A stretch of 64,000 bases of DNA from Pseudolabrys sp035718275. GTDB lineage: Bacteria; Pseudomonadota; Alphaproteobacteria; Rhizobiales; Xanthobacteraceae. How positions within the stretch are numbered: the stretch's first letter is position 1; each line of letters begins with the position of its first letter. The translations under genes and the position numbers were made by a program. The DNA is taken from positions 1 through 64,000 of the forward strand of contig DASTHI010000031.1 of assembly GCA_035718275.1 (NCBI GenBank). Direction: 5' to 3'. This document shows positions 24,326 through 33,251 of this stretch, in pieces. Under the pieces are notes generated by a model, which was not told the DNA's origin, searched no databases, and worked only from the letters and a program-made list of their open reading frames with translations.

Positions 24326-26034
24326 ACCGCTTCGCCGATCTGCTGAACCGCCTCGCCTATGAGCCGGCCCGCAATGCCAAGCTCCGACTGATCACAGACT
24401 ATCTCCGCACATCGCCGGATCCCGAACGCGGTTGGGCACTGGCTGCGCTCACCGGCGCGCTGTCGTTCAGGCATGCCAAAGGCGGGATGATTCGCACCCT
24501 CATCGCCGAGCGCACCGATCCGGTCTTGTTTGCGCTTTCATACGATTATGTCGGCGACCTCTCCGAAACGGTTGCGCTGATGTGGCCGACCCCAAAAGCG
24601 GGTGGAAATCCGCTTTCGGCGCAAAGCGGTCCCAATGAAGCGGGCGGGCGCTCACCAACTTTGGCCGATGTCGTTGAAACGCTTTCGACACTCGGCAAGG
24701 CGCAGCTGCCCGCGCAAATCGCACGCTGGCTCGATGCGCTGGACGAGACCGGCCGCTGGGCGCTCCTGAAGCTGCTGACGGGGGGGCTGCGCATCGGAGT
24801 GTCGGCCCGGCTCGCGAAGACTGCGGCCGCGGCACTCGGGGACAAAGACGTGGGCGAAGTGGAGATTCTCTGGCCGGGCCTGACGCCGCCTTACTACGAT
24901 TTATTTGCCTGGCTCGAGGGCCGCGCGGAAAAGCCGTCCTCGAGCGATCCGGCACCGTTTCGTCCGCCCATGCTCGCGCATGCCGCGGAAGAAAGCGACC
25001 TCGTCACCCTCGACCCTTCCGATTTCATGGCTGAATGGAAATGGGACGGAATTCGCGTGCAGGCGGTCGCGGGCATCGACCCGCGCGGTGGATTGATCGC
25101 ACGCCTCTATTCGCGTACCGGCGAAGAAATTTCCAGAAGCTTTCCTGACCTGATCGCCGCCCTGCGGCTACCTGCCGCGATCGATGGCGAATTGCTGATC
25201 ATGCGCAGCGGCCGCGTGCAGTCGTTCAACGTCCTGCAGCAAAGACTCAATCGCAAAACCGTGACTGCGAAGTTGCTCGCCGAATTTCCAGCGCACCTTC
25301 GAGCCTATGATCTTCTGGCGGAGAAGGATGAGGACCTTCGCGGTCATCCCTTCATCGAGCGTCGCGCGCGCCTTGAAAAGCTCGTGGCTGAACTCTCCGA
25401 TCCGCGCATCGACCTCTCGCCCATGGTCAGCTTCGAGAGCTGGGAGCACCTCGCGGCCGCACGACTGGATCCCTTCTCGGCCGGGGCCGGCGCGGCCGAG
25501 GCTGTCGAGGGCATCATGCTCAAGCGGCGAGATGCGCTATACGTGCCCGGCAGGCCGAAGGGACCGTGGTGGAAATGGAAGCGAGACCCGATGATCATAG
25601 ACGCGGTGCTGATGTATGCTCAACGCGGTCACGGCAAGCGCTCGTCCTACTATTCCGATTATACCTTCGGAGTCTGGGTCAGGAGCGATTCGGGAGACGC
25701 GCTGGTGCCTGTCGGAAAGGCTTATTTCGGTTTCACCGATGAAGAGCTGATTCAGATCGACCGTTTCGTCCGCCGAAACACGGTCGACCGGTTTGGACCG
25801 GTTCGTGAGGTGGCCCACGAGGCCGATCTCGGATTGGTTCTTGAAGTCGCATTCGAGGGCCTGCAACGGTCCTCTCGTCACAAATCAGGCATTGCGATGC
25901 GCTTCCCTCGCATAAACCGTCTCCGCTGGGACAAGCCGCCACGCGAAGCCGATCGCCTTGAGACATTGCAGAACATGTTGGAACGCGGCGAGAATGCTAC
26001 ACTGCCTGTGAACGGAGAGAACGATGGCAGATAA
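24322..26034 (+). CDS. ATP-dependent DNA ligase, cisplatin/ligase-associated damage response type
   Basis: A 570-residue ATP-dependent ligase with an N-terminal DNA-binding region, a nucleotidyltransferase domain and an OB fold. The adenylated lysine is K240 in the motif KWDGIR; RLYSRTGEEIS, AIDGELL, EGIMLKRRDA and WWKWKRDP are further motifs in order. It seals nicks after processing by its coupled partner exonuclease and the Lhr-PdeM pair. It overlaps the exonuclease by four bases and the next small gene by 11. At residues about 91-103 the coding sequence carries a palindromic insertion (24594-24630) that encodes a Gly/Ser/Pro-rich loop; the frame stays open, so the enzyme is probably functional. 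Confidence 0.92.
   Translation: MNRFADLLNRLAYEPARNAKLRLITDYLRTSPDPERGWALAALTGALSFRHAKGGMIRTLIAERTDPVLFALSYDYVGDLSETVALMWPTPKAGGNPLSAQSGPNEAGGRSPTLADVVETLSTLGKAQLPAQIARWLDALDETGRWALLKLLTGGLRIGVSARLAKTAAAALGDKDVGEVEILWPGLTPPYYDLFAWLEGRAEKPSSSDPAPFRPPMLAHAAEESDLVTLDPSDFMAEWKWDGIRVQAVAGIDPRGGLIARLYSRTGEEISRSFPDLIAALRLPAAIDGELLIMRSGRVQSFNVLQQRLNRKTVTAKLLAEFPAHLRAYDLLAEKDEDLRGHPFIERRARLEKLVAELSDPRIDLSPMVSFESWEHLAAARLDPFSAGAGAAEAVEGIMLKRRDALYVPGRPKGPWWKWKRDPMIIDAVLMYAQRGHGKRSSYYSDYTFGVWVRSDSGDALVPVGKAYFGFTDEELIQIDRFVRRNTVDRFGPVREVAHEADLGLVLEVAFEGLQRSSRHKSGIAMRFPRINRLRWDKPPREADRLETLQNMLERGENATLPVNGENDGR
24594..24630. repeat. Palindromic repeat inside the ligase coding region
   Basis: Three alternating arms, AAAGCGG (24595-24601), CCGCTTT (24610-24616) and AAAGCGG (24623-24629), can pair in two mutually exclusive hairpins. 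The encoded stretch PKAGGNPLSAQSGP looks unlike the surrounding helical sequence. The arrangement resembles dispersed palindromes of Rhizobiales that occasionally land in frame within genes. Confidence 0.5.
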
Positions 26035-26299
26035 TCAGGTCGCGCGGTGGGCTGGCGGTTCACCACTTGGAGTTTTGGCACGTCTTGTTCTGCTATCCAT
26101 TCTCGTGGGGGTGATCCTCTCCGCGCTCGGGCTCGATCCGTTCGATATCGTGCGCAGCATCGAACGCCTGGTTCGCTCGCTCTGGAACATGGGTTTCGAT
26201 GCGTTCCGTTGGCTGTGGCGATATTTTCTGCTCGGCGCCGTGATTGTGATCCCGGTCTGGGTCCTGATCAGGCTGTTCAACGCCCCACGCGGACGTTAG
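26024..26299 (+). CDS. Small two-helix membrane protein (DUF6460-like)
   Basis: A 91-residue protein with two hydrophobic segments (VLARLVLLSILVGVILSALG and WRYFLLGAVIVIPVWVLIRL) separated by an amphipathic stretch rich in tryptophan and arginine. It looks like the DUF6460 family of Hyphomicrobiales, a recollection I cannot check here. The ATG at 26024 lies within the ligase gene, overlapping it by 11 bases, so it is translated from the same transcript as the exonuclease and ligase. Whether it has any role in repair is unknown. Confidence 0.74.
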   Translation: MADNQVARWAGGSPLGVLARLVLLSILVGVILSALGLDPFDIVRSIERLVRSLWNMGFDAFRWLWRYFLLGAVIVIPVWVLIRLFNAPRGR

Positions 26300-26351
26300 A
26301 GCCGTAGCATCTTGCGGGTTCGGCTTTCGGCGCAACCGGGCCGCTGCTCGT

Positions 26352-27446
26352 TCAGTCCGGCCAGCTTTCGGCCGTAATTGCCGCCGCATCGGTCCCGACA
26401 ATAGAGATGATCGAATTGCGGCCCTCGCGCCTGAGCGCAGCGGCTATTTCGGCCTTGATGTCTTTGACGAGCCCGATGCCGCGGTAGATCATTCCGGTAT
26501 AAAGCTGCAGCAGCGTGGCGCCGGCCTTGATCTTTTCGATTGCCGCCGCACCAGAGTCGATGCCGCCCACGCCGATCAGCGGAAAAGCGCCCTCCACCCG
26601 CACGAATGTTTCCGCCAGCATCCGCGTTGAGAGCCTGAACAAAGGCCGTCCGGAAAGCCCGCCCTGCTCCCGCGCTTTCTCGCGCTCGCTCAGCGAGCGC
26701 GGACGCGAGATTGTGGTGTTGCTCACGATCATGCCGTCAACGCGCTGCCTGCGTGCCACGCTGACAACGTCGTCGAGATCGGGCAGCTTCAGGTCAGGCG
26801 CGATCTTGAGCAACACGGGCACCAAGCCCGCGCGTGCACGAACGCGTTCGCGCGCATCGAGGACGCGAGTGAGCAGATCATTTAACGCATCGGCCTGTTG
26901 CAGGTCCCGCAGCCCGGGCGTGTTTGGCGATGACACGTTGATGGTGAAATAACTGGCCACACCTGCGAAGGTCTCCACCAGGCGGGCATAGTCGTCGGAT
27001 CGATTTGCCGAATCACGATTGGCGCCGATATTCACCCCGACGATTCCGCCGCGGCTGCGGCGCGCGGCGAGCCGGATGTGGGCAGCCGCGGCCCCCTCAT
27101 TGTTGAAGCCGAGCCGGTTGATCACCGCCTGATCCGCATCCAGGCGGAAGAGTCGGGGCTTCTCGTTGCCCGCCTGGGCACGCGGCGTGATCGTTCCAAC
27201 CTCCACGAAGCCGAAGCCGAGTCGCAGCAATGCATCGGGCACCTCGGCGTTCTTGTCGAAACCGGCGGCCAGGCCGACCGGATTGGGGAAGTTGAGGCCA
27301 AAGGCGCGTACGGCGAGTTCGGCAGGATCGGCAGGCGCCTTCAACAGGGGCAAATGGCGCAGCGCCTTGATGGCGAGCTTGTGCGCATGCTCGGGACCCA
27401 TCGCCCGGAGGAGCGGGCGAGTAAGGAGATCGAAAAGCCCGATCAA
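26352..27446 (-). CDS. pyrD: Dihydroorotate dehydrogenase (quinone), class 2
   Basis: A 364-residue membrane-associated flavoprotein that oxidises dihydroorotate to orotate in pyrimidine synthesis, using quinone. FMN/substrate motifs NPVGLAAGFDKNAE, NRLGFNN, NVSSPNTPGLRDLQ (with the class 2 catalytic serine), VSNTTISRP and LIGVGGIDSG are all present. The start is taken as a TTG at 27446 because GGAGG precedes it by eight bases and the class 2 amphipathic helix begins at once (IGLFDLLTRPLLRAM); an upstream ATG at 27533 would run into the promoter region of the divergent regulator gene. It is convergent with the repair operon's last gene. Confidence 0.93.
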   Translation of the reverse strand: MIGLFDLLTRPLLRAMGPEHAHKLAIKALRHLPLLKAPADPAELAVRAFGLNFPNPVGLAAGFDKNAEVPDALLRLGFGFVEVGTITPRAQAGNEKPRLFRLDADQAVINRLGFNNEGAAAAHIRLAARRSRGGIVGVNIGANRDSANRSDDYARLVETFAGVASYFTINVSSPNTPGLRDLQQADALNDLLTRVLDARERVRARAGLVPVLLKIAPDLKLPDLDDVVSVARRQRVDGMIVSNTTISRPRSLSEREKAREQGGLSGRPLFRLSTRMLAETFVRVEGAFPLIGVGGIDSGAAAIEKIKAGATLLQLYTGMIYRGIGLVKDIKAEIAAALRREGRNSIISIVGTDAAAITAESWPD

Positions 27447-27527
27447 CGCAATGCCCTCCGTGGCGCCGAAATAACCCTGATCGCTCAGGGCTGCAGCAAT
27501 TTCAATGCGGGCTTTTGCAAGAATCGG

Positions 27528-27558
27528 TTGCACAGAAGGGGGGAGTCAAGGTTATATT
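27528..27558 (+). promoter_or_regulatory. Candidate promoter for the S24 regulator gene
   Basis: TTGCAC and TTATAT are separated by 18 bases (or TATATT at 19), within sigma-70-like spacing, ending about 34 bases before the chosen start. The assignment rests on consensus similarity only. Confidence 0.4.
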
Positions 27559-27591
27559 CCTATCGATCCCGGAGCAATGCGACCCGCGCCC

Positions 27592-28227
27592 ATGGCAATG
27601 CTTACGCATAACCAGATCTGGACTGCAATTGACCGCCTCGCCGCGCGCGCCAAGCTCTCGGCATCCGGGCTGGCCAAGAAGGCGGGGCTCGATCCGACCA
27701 CGTTCAACAAGTCAAAGCGGGTGACGCCGGAGGGACGGCCGCGCTGGCCCTCTACCGAATCGGTGGCCAAGGCACTGCAGGCGACCGGCACCAAGTTCGA
27801 TACCTTCGTGACGTTGATCACCGACGCAGCAAAGCCGCCAAAGAACAGCGTACCGCTGATCGGGTTCGCGCAGGCCGGCGCCGGCGGATTTTTCGACGAC
27901 GGCGGCTTCCCGGTCGGCAAAGGCTGGGAAGAGATCCCTTTTCCGGCCGTAACCGATGAGCACGCTTATGCGCTCGAGATCTCCGGGGACTCGATGCGGC
28001 CGGCATATCGCGATGGCGACGTGATCATCGTTTCGCCGGGCGCCACGGTGCGCAAAGGTGACCGCGTCGTGGTCAAGACGCGCGACGGCGAAGTCATGGT
28101 CAAGGAGCTCAAGCGCAAGACTGCGAAATCGCTCGAGCTCAAGTCGCTCAATACCGAGCACCGAGACCGCACGCTGCCGATGTCGGACGTGCTTTGGGTC
28201 GCTCGCATCGTGTGGGCCAGCCAATAA
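27592..28227 (+). CDS. Helix-turn-helix regulator with S24 (LexA/CI-like) peptidase domain
   Basis: A 211-residue protein. The N-terminal helix-turn-helix (LSASGLAKKAGLDPTTFNKSKR) resembles XRE-type phage repressors. The C-terminal domain has the Ser-Lys dyad of S24 peptidases: the serine in ISGDSMRP and the lysine in GDRVVVKTRDGE. An Ala-Gly pair in GFAQAGAGG lies where LexA and CI are self-cleaved, so RecA-stimulated autocleavage is possible. It is not the housekeeping LexA, whose DNA-binding domain differs. ATGs at 27577, 27592 and 27598 are all in frame and none has a strong ribosome binding site. Its stop is six bases from the convergent lysyl-tRNA synthetase stop. Targets are unknown. 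Confidence 0.82.
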   Translation: MAMLTHNQIWTAIDRLAARAKLSASGLAKKAGLDPTTFNKSKRVTPEGRPRWPSTESVAKALQATGTKFDTFVTLITDAAKPPKNSVPLIGFAQAGAGGFFDDGGFPVGKGWEEIPFPAVTDEHAYALEISGDSMRPAYRDGDVIIVSPGATVRKGDRVVVKTRDGEVMVKELKRKTAKSLELKSLNTEHRDRTLPMSDVLWVARIVWASQ

Positions 28228-28233
28228 GCGCGT

Positions 28234-29868
28234 TCAGGCGCTGCGTGCGAGGGCGCCGTCGATCATGTCAATCGTGTTCTGCAGGCCATAAACGGCAACA
28301 AAGGAACCGAACCGTGGCCCTTTCTCCTGCCCCAGCAGCACCTGATAGAGCAGGTTGAACCATTCCAGCGACACGCCCGGCTTGCCGTCCTTGGCCTTCT
28401 TCTTGTGGTCAAGAAATGGCTCGCGGCGCCCTACTTCATAGACAACATTTTGGATGGTCTCGGCGGGGGCATCGGCATTGAGCTGCGAAAGCGCGTCGCG
28501 AAGATCGATGAGTGCGGCGCGTTCCGTATCACTCGGCTCACGGTACTTCTTTTCCGGCAGCACGAAGTCCCGGAAATAGTGAAGAGCGTATTGGACCAGC
28601 TCGTTCAATTTCGGATGCGATTCCGGCGTCACTCCCGGCCGATAACGTCCGATGAACCCCCACAATGTTTCAGCGTTCTCGGCATTCGAAGATGATACCA
28701 GCGTGAGCAGCATTGAAAACGAAATCGGCATGTCGATGCTCGGCGGATTGCCGGAGTGGATATGCCACACGGGATTGGTCAGTTGCTGCCGCAAATCCTG
28801 CCGTCGATAGGCGTCGAGAAACTGGTAGTATTCGTCGACGTGACGCGGGATCACGTCGAAATAGAGCCGTTTGGCCGCCTTCGGCTCGCGATACATGAAG
28901 AGCGAGAGGCTTTCCGGACTTGCGTAGCGAAGCCATTCCTCGATCGTGAGGCCATTGCCTTTTGACTTGGAGATCTTTTGGCCTTTTTCGTCAAGGAACA
29001 GTTCGTAATTGAAGCCTTCCGGCGGCGCGCCACCCAGGGCGCGACAAATCTCGCCCGACAGCTTCACCGAATCGATCAGATCCTTGCCTGCCATCTCGTA
29101 GTCCACGCCGAGAGCGACCCAGCGCATCGCCCAGTCCGGCTTCCACTGGAGCTTGCAGCGGCCTCCGCTTACAGGCGTGGTGATGAGGGCTTTCGTTTCG
29201 GGATCTTCATATGTGATCGTTCCAGCTTTCGCGTCGTGATCCGTGATCGGCACCTGCATGACGATGCCGCTCGTCGGCGATATGGGCAGAAATGGCGAAT
29301 ACGTCGCCGCCCGCTCCTCGCGCAGGGACGGCAGCATGATCGCCATCACCTCATCGAACCGCTCGAGCACTTTCAGCAGGGCCTCGTCGAAGCGCCCGGA
29401 GGTGTAGCAGTCCGTCGATGACATGAATTCATATTCGAAACCGAAATGATCGAGGAACGAGCGCAGCCGCGCATTGTTGTGGGCGCCGAAGCTCGCATGA
29501 GTCCCGAATGGATCCGGCACCCTGGTCAGCGGTTTGCCAAGATGTTGTTCGAGCATCTCCCTGTTCGGCACGTTATCAGGCACCTTTCGCAAGCCGTCCA
29601 TGTCATCGGAAAATGCGATCAAACGTGACTTCACCTTGTCGTCGGTCAGCACGCGAAATGCATGGCGCACCATGCTGGTTCGCGCGACCTCGCCGAAGGT
29701 GCCGATGTGCGGCAGCCCCGAGGGCCCGTAGCCGGTTTCGAAGATCACTTCCTCTTTCGGCCGCCGCTTCAGCCGCGCGACGATCTTGCGCGCTTCCTCA
29801 AACGGCCACGCGTTCGAATGCTCGGCGACTTGCCGCAGGGACGCGGCAGCTTCGGCAACTGACATCAC
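28234..29868 (-). CDS. lysS: Lysyl-tRNA synthetase, class I
   Basis: A 544-residue class I lysyl-tRNA synthetase, the archaeal/alphaproteobacterial type unrelated to class II LysRS. The HIGH-like motif is PHIGTFGE (53-60) and the KMSKS-like motif is KISKSKGNG (about 293-301). Length is normal and both motifs are intact. It charges tRNA-Lys for translation. A solute-binding protein gene lies 33 bases upstream on the same strand, so they may be cotranscribed, without obvious functional link. Class I enzymes are also named LysK; lysS is the usual annotation symbol. Confidence 0.93.
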   Translation of the reverse strand: MMSVAEAAASLRQVAEHSNAWPFEEARKIVARLKRRPKEEVIFETGYGPSGLPHIGTFGEVARTSMVRHAFRVLTDDKVKSRLIAFSDDMDGLRKVPDNVPNREMLEQHLGKPLTRVPDPFGTHASFGAHNNARLRSFLDHFGFEYEFMSSTDCYTSGRFDEALLKVLERFDEVMAIMLPSLREERAATYSPFLPISPTSGIVMQVPITDHDAKAGTITYEDPETKALITTPVSGGRCKLQWKPDWAMRWVALGVDYEMAGKDLIDSVKLSGEICRALGGAPPEGFNYELFLDEKGQKISKSKGNGLTIEEWLRYASPESLSLFMYREPKAAKRLYFDVIPRHVDEYYQFLDAYRRQDLRQQLTNPVWHIHSGNPPSIDMPISFSMLLTLVSSSNAENAETLWGFIGRYRPGVTPESHPKLNELVQYALHYFRDFVLPEKKYREPSDTERAALIDLRDALSQLNADAPAETIQNVVYEVGRREPFLDHKKKAKDGKPGVSLEWFNLLYQVLLGQEKGPRFGSFVAVYGLQNTIDMIDGALARSA

Positions 29869-29901
29869 GATCTACGATCTCCGGGTCGTACTCGGAACGG
29901 C

Positions 29902-30825
29902 TCAAAAGGGGCTGACGGGGAAATAGCGCAGCCAGAGATCGGTGTAACGTCCTTTTTCCCATATCCGGAACAACGCCCAATTGAACGCCTGCCGAAGAAG
30001 GTCGTTGCCGCGCTTCACCGCTATGCCGACGCCCTCCCCGAAAAAACGGCTTTCAAGGTAAGGGCCGCCGCGAAATACGCAGCAGTTTTCCGAATCTGTG
30101 CCGTTAAGCCAGAAGGCAAGCGAAATCCCGTCACCGAACAGCAGGTCGACCTCGCCGCGCTTGAGCGCAAAGCGTGCAGCGTCCGGGTTCGGATACGCAT
30201 GCAGTTCGGCTTCGGTGAAAAGAGTCTTGAGATAAGCCTCGTGGGCCGTGCCGCTGACGACACCGACTTTTTTTCCTTCGAGCGCTTCCGGACGAACATC
30301 ATCGATCACGTTATCGCGGCGCGAAACAAATCGGGCCGGGGTGCGATAGTAGGGATCGCTGAAATCAACGCGCGCGCGCATTTGCGGCGTCTGGGCGAGC
30401 GAGGCGATGATCGCGTCGCCATTGTTGCTGTTCAACGAAGAAATCAAGGTATCGAAGCGGCGCATTTGCACGGTGCAAGCGACCTTGAGTTCCTCACAGA
30501 TGAGTCGCGCGAGATCGATGTTGAAGCCCACCGGCACGCCATCCGGGCCGGCATAGTTGAACGGCGGATAATCGGTCTCCGTCAGAAAGCGCACGATGCT
30601 GATGCGGGAAAGATCCGGACGCTCCGGCCTTCTTCGCGGATCCCAGAAGCTCGGCACAGCGATCGGATCGCTCGTCACGGAGGAAGTATTGGGCACTGCC
30701 GGCCCGACCAGCGGGGCTTCCGGTCGCGTCGGCGTTGTTTCCTGCGCGTGAGCGATCAGCGCAGCGAAGAGCACAATCGAGGCGCACGCACCGCCACCAA
30801 GGCGCGTGACGAATGTCGACGTCAT
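29902..30825 (-). CDS. Periplasmic amino-acid-type solute-binding protein (SBP_bac_3)
   Basis: A 307-residue secreted protein. A signal peptide is evident at the start (MTSTFVTRLGG, hydrophobic core, ALIAHAQ cleavage region). After a proline-rich linker of about 50 residues comes the family 3 fold: VRFLTETDYPPFNYAGPDG, VGFNIDLARLICEEL, ARVDFSDPYYRTPARF and GKKVGVVSGTAHEAYL. The C-terminal WEKGRYTDLWLRYFP is typical. No permease or ATPase gene is adjacent, so it serves a transporter encoded elsewhere or acts as a sensor. The start at 30825 is chosen for the signal peptide; the frame opens further to 30885. Confidence 0.87.
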   Translation of the reverse strand: MTSTFVTRLGGGACASIVLFAALIAHAQETTPTRPEAPLVGPAVPNTSSVTSDPIAVPSFWDPRRRPERPDLSRISIVRFLTETDYPPFNYAGPDGVPVGFNIDLARLICEELKVACTVQMRRFDTLISSLNSNNGDAIIASLAQTPQMRARVDFSDPYYRTPARFVSRRDNVIDDVRPEALEGKKVGVVSGTAHEAYLKTLFTEAELHAYPNPDAARFALKRGEVDLLFGDGISLAFWLNGTDSENCCVFRGGPYLESRFFGEGVGIAVKRGNDLLRQAFNWALFRIWEKGRYTDLWLRYFPVSPF

Positions 30826-30905
30826 CAGGCTGACCTTCCCTGGATTCGCGGCGACAATATCACCGCCCGGGCCCGCCGCCAGCATATTCAGGCCGGACGC
30901 CGCGA

Positions 30906-31355
30906 TCAGGAGCCGGTCAAATGCTTTTCAATCTGATGCACGGGCAGCTTGACGAGATCCTTGTCGATCTCGGCGCGCAAGACCCCCTTGATCGCCTGCG
31001 AATAGGCCGGGCGCAGCATGCCGAGCGCGCGCGGCGGCGCAACCAGGATCAGCGACTTGAACTTGCCGCTGCTCACAGCAGCGTCGAGACGCTGCGCAAG
31101 TTGCGCAAGAAAGCGCTGCTCCGACTGGTCATGCCAATCAGTCTGGTCCATTGCGCTTCGGATATTCCCAATCGAGCTGTTGGTGCGTCCAGGCACATCG
31201 GTGCCAAGCTCGTGCGTCGGCGGGTTCTCCTGCTCCAGCACCTGAATGGTCTTGAGATTGGGAAATTTGCTGTCGCCCGCGTTCTCCAGAATTAGCGCTT
31301 TCTTTCCGTCGCAAACGACCACCCATTCACCGTGCCGTATCAGCAATTCGGACAT
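30906..31355 (-). CDS. Host attachment family protein (Host_attach)
   Basis: A 149-residue cytosolic-looking protein with the pattern of the family first annotated from Agrobacterium as required for attachment to host cells: ILRHGEWVVVCDGKKALIL-like opening (here LIRHGEWVVVCDGKKALIL), HELGTDVPGRTNSS, WHDQSEQRFLAQLAQRLD and LVAPPRALGMLRPAYS. The later residues suggest an eRF1/Rossmann-like nucleotide- or RNA-related fold, but no enzymatic activity is established. It is on the same strand as and upstream of the solute-binding protein gene. Despite the name there is no sign here of a host-associated cluster. Confidence 0.82.
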   Translation of the reverse strand: MSELLIRHGEWVVVCDGKKALILENAGDSKFPNLKTIQVLEQENPPTHELGTDVPGRTNSSIGNIRSAMDQTDWHDQSEQRFLAQLAQRLDAAVSSGKFKSLILVAPPRALGMLRPAYSQAIKGVLRAEIDKDLVKLPVHQIEKHLTGS

Positions 31356-31450
31356 AGCCGACCCTCCGCATTCCTACACTGAATACGCCGCGCGTGACGC
31401 CGGCACTTTGTTCTGAATCAAACGTGGAAACTGCCGATTTGTTGCCGCTT

Positions 31451-33127
31451 TCAATTCGTCCCGTCCAGCAGCCGCCGCGCAATCACCTGAGCCTGAATTT
31501 CGGCCGCGCCCTCGAATATATTGAGGATGCGGGCATCGCAGAGAATGCGCGAGACCGGGAATTCCAGCGCGAACCCGTTTCCGCCGTGCACCTGCACCGC
31601 GTTGTCGGCGGCGGCCCAGGCGATCCGCGCGGCAAGCAGCTTTGCCATGCCTGCCTCCAGGTCGCAGCGACGCCCTGAATCTTTTTCCCGCGCGGCATAA
31701 TATGTGAGCTGCCGCGCGATCATGATCTCCGCTGCCATCATGACAATCTTGTCGGCGACACGGGGAAAAGTCGCAATCGCAACTCCAAACTGGACGCGGT
31801 TCTGCGCATAGTCGAGCGCCTGCTCCATGGCGGCCTGCGCCACTCCGATCGACCGCGCAGCAGTCTGAATGCGCGCGGATTCAAATGTCTTCATCAGTTG
31901 CTTGAATCCCAGACCCTCGCAGCCCCCGAGCAGGTTTTCCGCTTTCACCTCGAAGCCGTCGAAAGCAATCTCGTATTCTTTCATGCCGCGGTAGCCAAGA
32001 ACCTCGATTTCCGTTCCGCGCATGCCTTTCACCGGGAACGGATTGCTGTCGTCGCCGCGCGGCTTCTCGGCAAGGAGCATCGAGAGCCCACGATGACCGC
32101 TCTCGGTCTGGTTGGTGCGCACCAGCAGCGTCATCAGATCGGCACGCACCGGGTGCGTGATCCAGGTCTTGTTGCCGTACACCTTGTAGACGTCGCCCTC
32201 GCGCACCGCCCGCGTCCTGATCGAGGCCAGATCGGAGCCGGTGTTCGGCTCGGTGAATACGGCGGTCGGCAAAACTTCACCCGATGCGATTTTCGGTAGC
32301 CATTTTTTTTGCTGCTCGGGCGTCCCGCTGCCGAGAATGAGTTCGGCGGCTATTTCAGAGCGGGTGCCCAGCGAACCGACCCCGATATAGCCTCGCGCGA
32401 GCTCTTCCGAGACGACGCACATGGATTCTTTCCCGAGTCCCAGGCCGCCGAATTCTTCCGGAATCGTCAGGCCGAACACGCCGAGCGCCGACATTTTTGA
32501 AATGATTTCAAGCGGAATATAGCTGTTCGTCAGATGCCAACCTTGTGCTTTGCCGCTGACCTCGCTGTCGGCAAACTTGCGCATCTCGTTCCGGATCGAT
32601 TCAAGCGTGTCATCGAGCCCACAAGCGCCGATCGTTGCGCCATGGCTCGTGCGTATGAGTTCGATAAGGCGTGCGCGACGCTCGGCGGTGTTGCCTTCCA
32701 TGGTGAGACGCTCGATGGCCGGCGTCATGCGGCCGGCGACCTGCGTCGGCGAGAGGCCGAGCTCCGCGAGCCTCACAATTTCGCCCTGACTCATCGGAAT
32801 TCCGCCGAGCACCTGGGCGACATATTCGCCGAGGCCGATGCGGATCAGGAGCTCTTCGATTTCTCCGAGCAATCCCATCCGCGCCATCCGCTCGGCGTAG
32901 AACGCGAGCTGGCGGACGGCTTCGGTATAGGTCGCAAGCCAGGCTAAGCCATGGGCCGCGCGTTGCTCTCGGTCGAGAAGGATGGCCGCGACCTGCCCCT
33001 CCTGCGAGACTCGATTGCGAATTCTCGCCGTCGCATCGCCCAGCAATGCGTCGAGAACGGTGGCCGCCTCGCGAGCCAGTTCGACGATTTCGGGCTCGTT
33101 CATGGATCGCGCGACAACGCTCGACAT
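31451..33127 (-). CDS. mcd: (2S)-methylsuccinyl-CoA dehydrogenase (acyl-CoA dehydrogenase family)
   Basis: A 558-residue acyl-CoA dehydrogenase carrying a helical N-terminal extension of about 150 residues (LDALLGDATARIRNRV, then HGLAWLATYTEAVRQL), the hallmark of methylsuccinyl-CoA dehydrogenase. The catalytic core shows AVFTEPNTGSDLASIRTRA, NKTWITHPVRADLMTLLVR, and IFEGAAEIQAQVIAR with the likely catalytic glutamate. It oxidises methylsuccinyl-CoA to mesaconyl-CoA in the ethylmalonyl-CoA pathway. The assignment is strengthened by ccr and ecm within 10 kb. The ATG at 33127 starts the extension; the longer frame to 33364 enters the divergent chemoreceptor gene. Confidence 0.84.
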   Translation of the reverse strand: MSSVVARSMNEPEIVELAREAATVLDALLGDATARIRNRVSQEGQVAAILLDREQRAAHGLAWLATYTEAVRQLAFYAERMARMGLLGEIEELLIRIGLGEYVAQVLGGIPMSQGEIVRLAELGLSPTQVAGRMTPAIERLTMEGNTAERRARLIELIRTSHGATIGACGLDDTLESIRNEMRKFADSEVSGKAQGWHLTNSYIPLEIISKMSALGVFGLTIPEEFGGLGLGKESMCVVSEELARGYIGVGSLGTRSEIAAELILGSGTPEQQKKWLPKIASGEVLPTAVFTEPNTGSDLASIRTRAVREGDVYKVYGNKTWITHPVRADLMTLLVRTNQTESGHRGLSMLLAEKPRGDDSNPFPVKGMRGTEIEVLGYRGMKEYEIAFDGFEVKAENLLGGCEGLGFKQLMKTFESARIQTAARSIGVAQAAMEQALDYAQNRVQFGVAIATFPRVADKIVMMAAEIMIARQLTYYAAREKDSGRRCDLEAGMAKLLAARIAWAAADNAVQVHGGNGFALEFPVSRILCDARILNIFEGAAEIQAQVIARRLLDGTN

Positions 33128-33251
33128 TGTGAATGCTCGGGATACGGGCTGGCTGCGAACACTACGCGTGCAGTGCACAAAAGCAAGGCGATCCGCCGTG
33201 CGCGCAACGCCGCCAACTGCCGCATCGACCATCGCTAAATGGCTAAGAAAA

